A DNA stretch of 64,000 bases, taken from the NCBI RefSeq assembly GCF_020532645.1, contig NZ_JAJAUZ010000006.1, positions 124,001 to 188,000 of the forward strand, read 5' to 3'. The notes beneath the pieces were generated by a model. It saw only the letters and a program-made list of their open reading frames with translations, was not told the DNA's origin and searched no databases. Source of the DNA: Streptomyces bambusae (GTDB taxonomy: Bacteria > Actinomycetota > Actinomycetes > Streptomycetales > Streptomycetaceae). The position numbers and the translations under genes were made by a program. Of this stretch, positions 61,978 to 64,000 are shown piece after piece. Each line of letters opens with the position of its first letter. The stretch's first letter is position 1.

Positions 61978-64000
61978 ATGTCCACCCGCCGCCACTTCCT
62001 CGTCGGTTCGACCGCTGCCCTCGGCCTCGCTGCGCAGCCCGCCGCTCCGGAGGCCCACGCGGCGCCGCCGGCAGCCCGGACCGCCACGACCTCGGACACG
62101 GCGACCCCGAACTTCGTCGTGATCCTCGCCGACGACCTCGGCTACGGCGACCTCGGCGCGTACGGCCAGAAACTGATCACCACCCCGCGGATCGACCGGC
62201 TCGCCGCCGAGGGCCTGAGGTTCACCGACGCCTACTCGACCGCAGCGGTCTGCGCGCCGTCCCGCTGCTCGCTGCTGACCGGCCTGCACACCGGCCACTC
62301 CGCCGTCCGGGCCAATCCGGGCAGTACGCCCGGCGCGCTGAAGGCCGGTGACACCACCTTCGCCGAAGTGCTGCGGGCCCGCGGCTACCGGACCGCGCTG
62401 ATCGGGAAGTGGGGCTTCGGGCCGGAGGAGGCCGACCAGCCCAGCCACCCCAACTCCCGCGGTTTCGAGGAGTTCTACGGATACATCGACCACGGTCACG
62501 CCCACGAGTACTACCCGCAGTACCTGTGGCACAACGGCGTGAAGGAGACGATCGCCGCCAACGCGGGCGGGGCGAAGGGCGCCTACGCCCCTCATCTGAT
62601 CGAGCAGCGCGCGCTGGACTTCGTCGCAGAGCACGCCGCCGAGCCCTTCCTGCTCTTCCTCGCCCCGACCGTGCCGCACGCACCGAGCGACATCCCTGAC
62701 GTCGGCGCGTACGCGTCCCGCAGCTGGACCGCGCAGAACAAGGGCCACGCCGCCCAGATCACCTCCTTCGACACGCTCGTCGGGAACCTCACCGACCGGC
62801 TGCGCGCGCTCGGCATCGACGGCAGCACCGTCGTACTCGTCACCAGCGACAACGGTCCGCACGAGGAAGGCGGCGTCAACCCCGACCTGTTCGACGCGAA
62901 CGGCCCGCTGCGCGGCTACAAGCGCAACCTCTACGAGGGCGGCATCCGCGTCCCGCTGATCGCCTGGTCCCCGGGCCGGATCGGCGCCGGCACCACCGAC
63001 CGTCCCACCTCGCTCACCGATGTGCTCCCCACGTTGGCGGAACTCGGTGGCGCTCCCGCCCCCACGGACATCGACGGACTCTCGGCCGCTGCGCTGCTCG
63101 CCGGGAGCCCGGACGCCGCACGCCACGACCACCTGTACTGGTATCGGGACGAACGAGGAGTCACCAGCCGTGCGAACACGCAGGACGGCGGCCGCGCCAC
63201 CTGGCTCGCCGAGGCCGTGCGCAAGGACGACTGGAAGGCCGTGCGGTTCGCGCCGGTCAGGGACCACGCCCTGCCCGACGCACAGTGGCAGCTCGAACTG
63301 TACGACCTCGCCTCCGACCTCGGTGAGCAGCGCAACGTCGCCGACGCCAACCCGTCCGTGGTGGCCGGCCTGGTAGCCCTCATGCGTTCGTCGTGGGTGG
63401 AAACGTACGTCCGCAGGCCCTTCGGGGCCATGGCGCATGTCCAGGGGCCTGCCGTGCCCGGCCGTGCCTTCACGGTGACCGGAACGCTCGGTAACGGCTC
63501 GGGCAGGCCGTGGACCCGGGCCCTCCTCACACTGCGCGCTCCGGCGGGCTGGCAGGTCCAGGCCACCACCCCGGCCGGTCAGGACCTGCTGGCCGCCGGT
63601 GCCGCGCTGACCACGACCTGGCGGGTCACCCCGCCCGCGACGGCGGCCCCGGGCACCCGGTGGCCGCTGACCGTCGACGGCACCGCGGAGTCGCAGACGG
63701 GCCCGCTGCGGTTCTCCGCCACGGAGCCGGTCTCCACCGTGCCGCCGGCGCCCGTCGCGGACGCCTACCTGAGCGATCTCCCGTGGGTTTCGGCCACCAA
63801 CGGCTGGGGTCCCGTGGAGATCGACCGGTCCAACGGGCGGAAAGCGGCCGGGGACGGTACGCCGATCTCGTTCGGCGGAGTGACCTACGCGAAGGGCCTC
63901 GGCGTCCACGCACCCTCCGAGATCGTCTACCACCTGGGCGGGACGGCGAACCGCTTCACCGCACGCGTCGGCATCGACGACTTCTCGACGAACCAGGCCG
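61978..64000 (+). CDS. Tat-exported Cys-type sulfatase with NEW3-like and NPCBM carbohydrate-binding domains (3' end cut)
   Basis: 674 residues seen; the gene runs off the window. STRRHFLVGSTAALGLA is a Tat signal. NFVVILADDLGYGDLG (metal-binding Asp pair), VCAPSRCSLLTGLH with formylglycine motif CAPSR (Cys92), LIGKWGFGP, APTVPHAP and LVTSDNGPHEEGG are standard arylsulfatase/A-type blocks. After about residue 470 comes an alpha-galactosidase NEW3-like beta domain (GRAFTVTGTLGNGSG, WRVTPPATAAPG), then from about 600 an NPCBM-type module (LPWVSATNGWGPVEIDRS, ISFGGVTYAKGLGVHAPSEI). The two carbohydrate-binding domains indicate action on sulfated polysaccharides. Confidence 0.9.
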   Translation, partial: MSTRRHFLVGSTAALGLAAQPAAPEAHAAPPAARTATTSDTATPNFVVILADDLGYGDLGAYGQKLITTPRIDRLAAEGLRFTDAYSTAAVCAPSRCSLLTGLHTGHSAVRANPGSTPGALKAGDTTFAEVLRARGYRTALIGKWGFGPEEADQPSHPNSRGFEEFYGYIDHGHAHEYYPQYLWHNGVKETIAANAGGAKGAYAPHLIEQRALDFVAEHAAEPFLLFLAPTVPHAPSDIPDVGAYASRSWTAQNKGHAAQITSFDTLVGNLTDRLRALGIDGSTVVLVTSDNGPHEEGGVNPDLFDANGPLRGYKRNLYEGGIRVPLIAWSPGRIGAGTTDRPTSLTDVLPTLAELGGAPAPTDIDGLSAAALLAGSPDAARHDHLYWYRDERGVTSRANTQDGGRATWLAEAVRKDDWKAVRFAPVRDHALPDAQWQLELYDLASDLGEQRNVADANPSVVAGLVALMRSSWVETYVRRPFGAMAHVQGPAVPGRAFTVTGTLGNGSGRPWTRALLTLRAPAGWQVQATTPAGQDLLAAGAALTTTWRVTPPATAAPGTRWPLTVDGTAESQTGPLRFSATEPVSTVPPAPVADAYLSDLPWVSATNGWGPVEIDRSNGRKAAGDGTPISFGGVTYAKGLGVHAPSEIVYHLGGTANRFTARVGIDDFSTNQA

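Overview
The window is high-GC actinomycete DNA, almost certainly Streptomyces. GTG starts are common. There are many Tat- and Sec-secreted proteins, a complete isorenieratene-type crt cluster, and families typical of the genus (DUF5685, DUF5709, DUF5937, ALF-repeat toxins). Five or six decayed genes and a dense set of species-specific secreted proteins suggest a chromosome-arm-like region. I saw no rRNA, tRNA, CRISPR array, intact insertion sequence or prophage.

Layout. 0-7.4 kb: a Tat-exported PAF-acetylhydrolase-like hydrolase (cut by the window edge), a decayed SDR gene, then two tandem subtilisin-like genes, the second a pseudoprotease, separated by a 177-bp imperfect palindrome. Next come a HEAT-like protein and a rearrangement scar where two truncated genes abut. 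7.5-20.3 kb: ordinary accessory genes, namely a small secreted protein, a DUF5937 regulator, a flavin-reductase-like protein, an F420-type LLM enzyme, a HAD phosphatase, two beta-propeller lipoproteins, an RsbW-like kinase, DUF5709, a VOC protein, DUF5685, and an aldo/keto reductase divergent from a TetR regulator with two visible operators. 20.4-28.8 kb: convergent carotenoid operons crtE-I-B-V (+) and crtY-T-U (-), enough for isorenieratene synthesis from prenyl diphosphates.

29-34.3 kb is a patchy stretch with a Gly-rich RTX-like exoprotein, a frameshifted MerR gene, two membrane proteins, an alpha/beta hydrolase and a truncated RibD/DHFR-like gene. 34.6-48.1 kb is a secretome island. It has a small Cys-rich exported protein and an astacin protease that carries one seven-unit repeat block inside its catalytic domain and a second at its C terminus. 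Three exported proteins share a five-unit VCBS/FG-GAP tail behind different heads (two SGNH hydrolases and a catalytically dead trypsin). A 1347-residue ALF-repeat/Hint toxin ends in an RNase Sa/barnase-like domain and is followed 3 bp later by a barstar-like immunity gene.

48.6-52.4 kb is a tight four-gene set (P5C-reductase-like, class I methyltransferase, EamA transporter, covalent-FAD amine oxidase) that looks like an undescribed small biosynthetic or catabolic operon. 52.7-58.4 kb holds an M4 neutral protease and three consecutive luciferase-like monooxygenases. 58.5-64 kb holds a PPOX/F420 protein, a formylglycine-generating enzyme, and two divergent Tat-exported Cys-type sulfatases whose Cys that enzyme would activate; the second sulfatase runs off the end.

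The best candidates for something new are the astacin with nested repeat blocks, the RNase toxin/barstar pair with its structured leader, the paired protease/pseudoprotease with a palindrome whose arm differences favour G-U pairing on the minus strand, and the P5CR-methyltransferase-EamA-oxidase operon.
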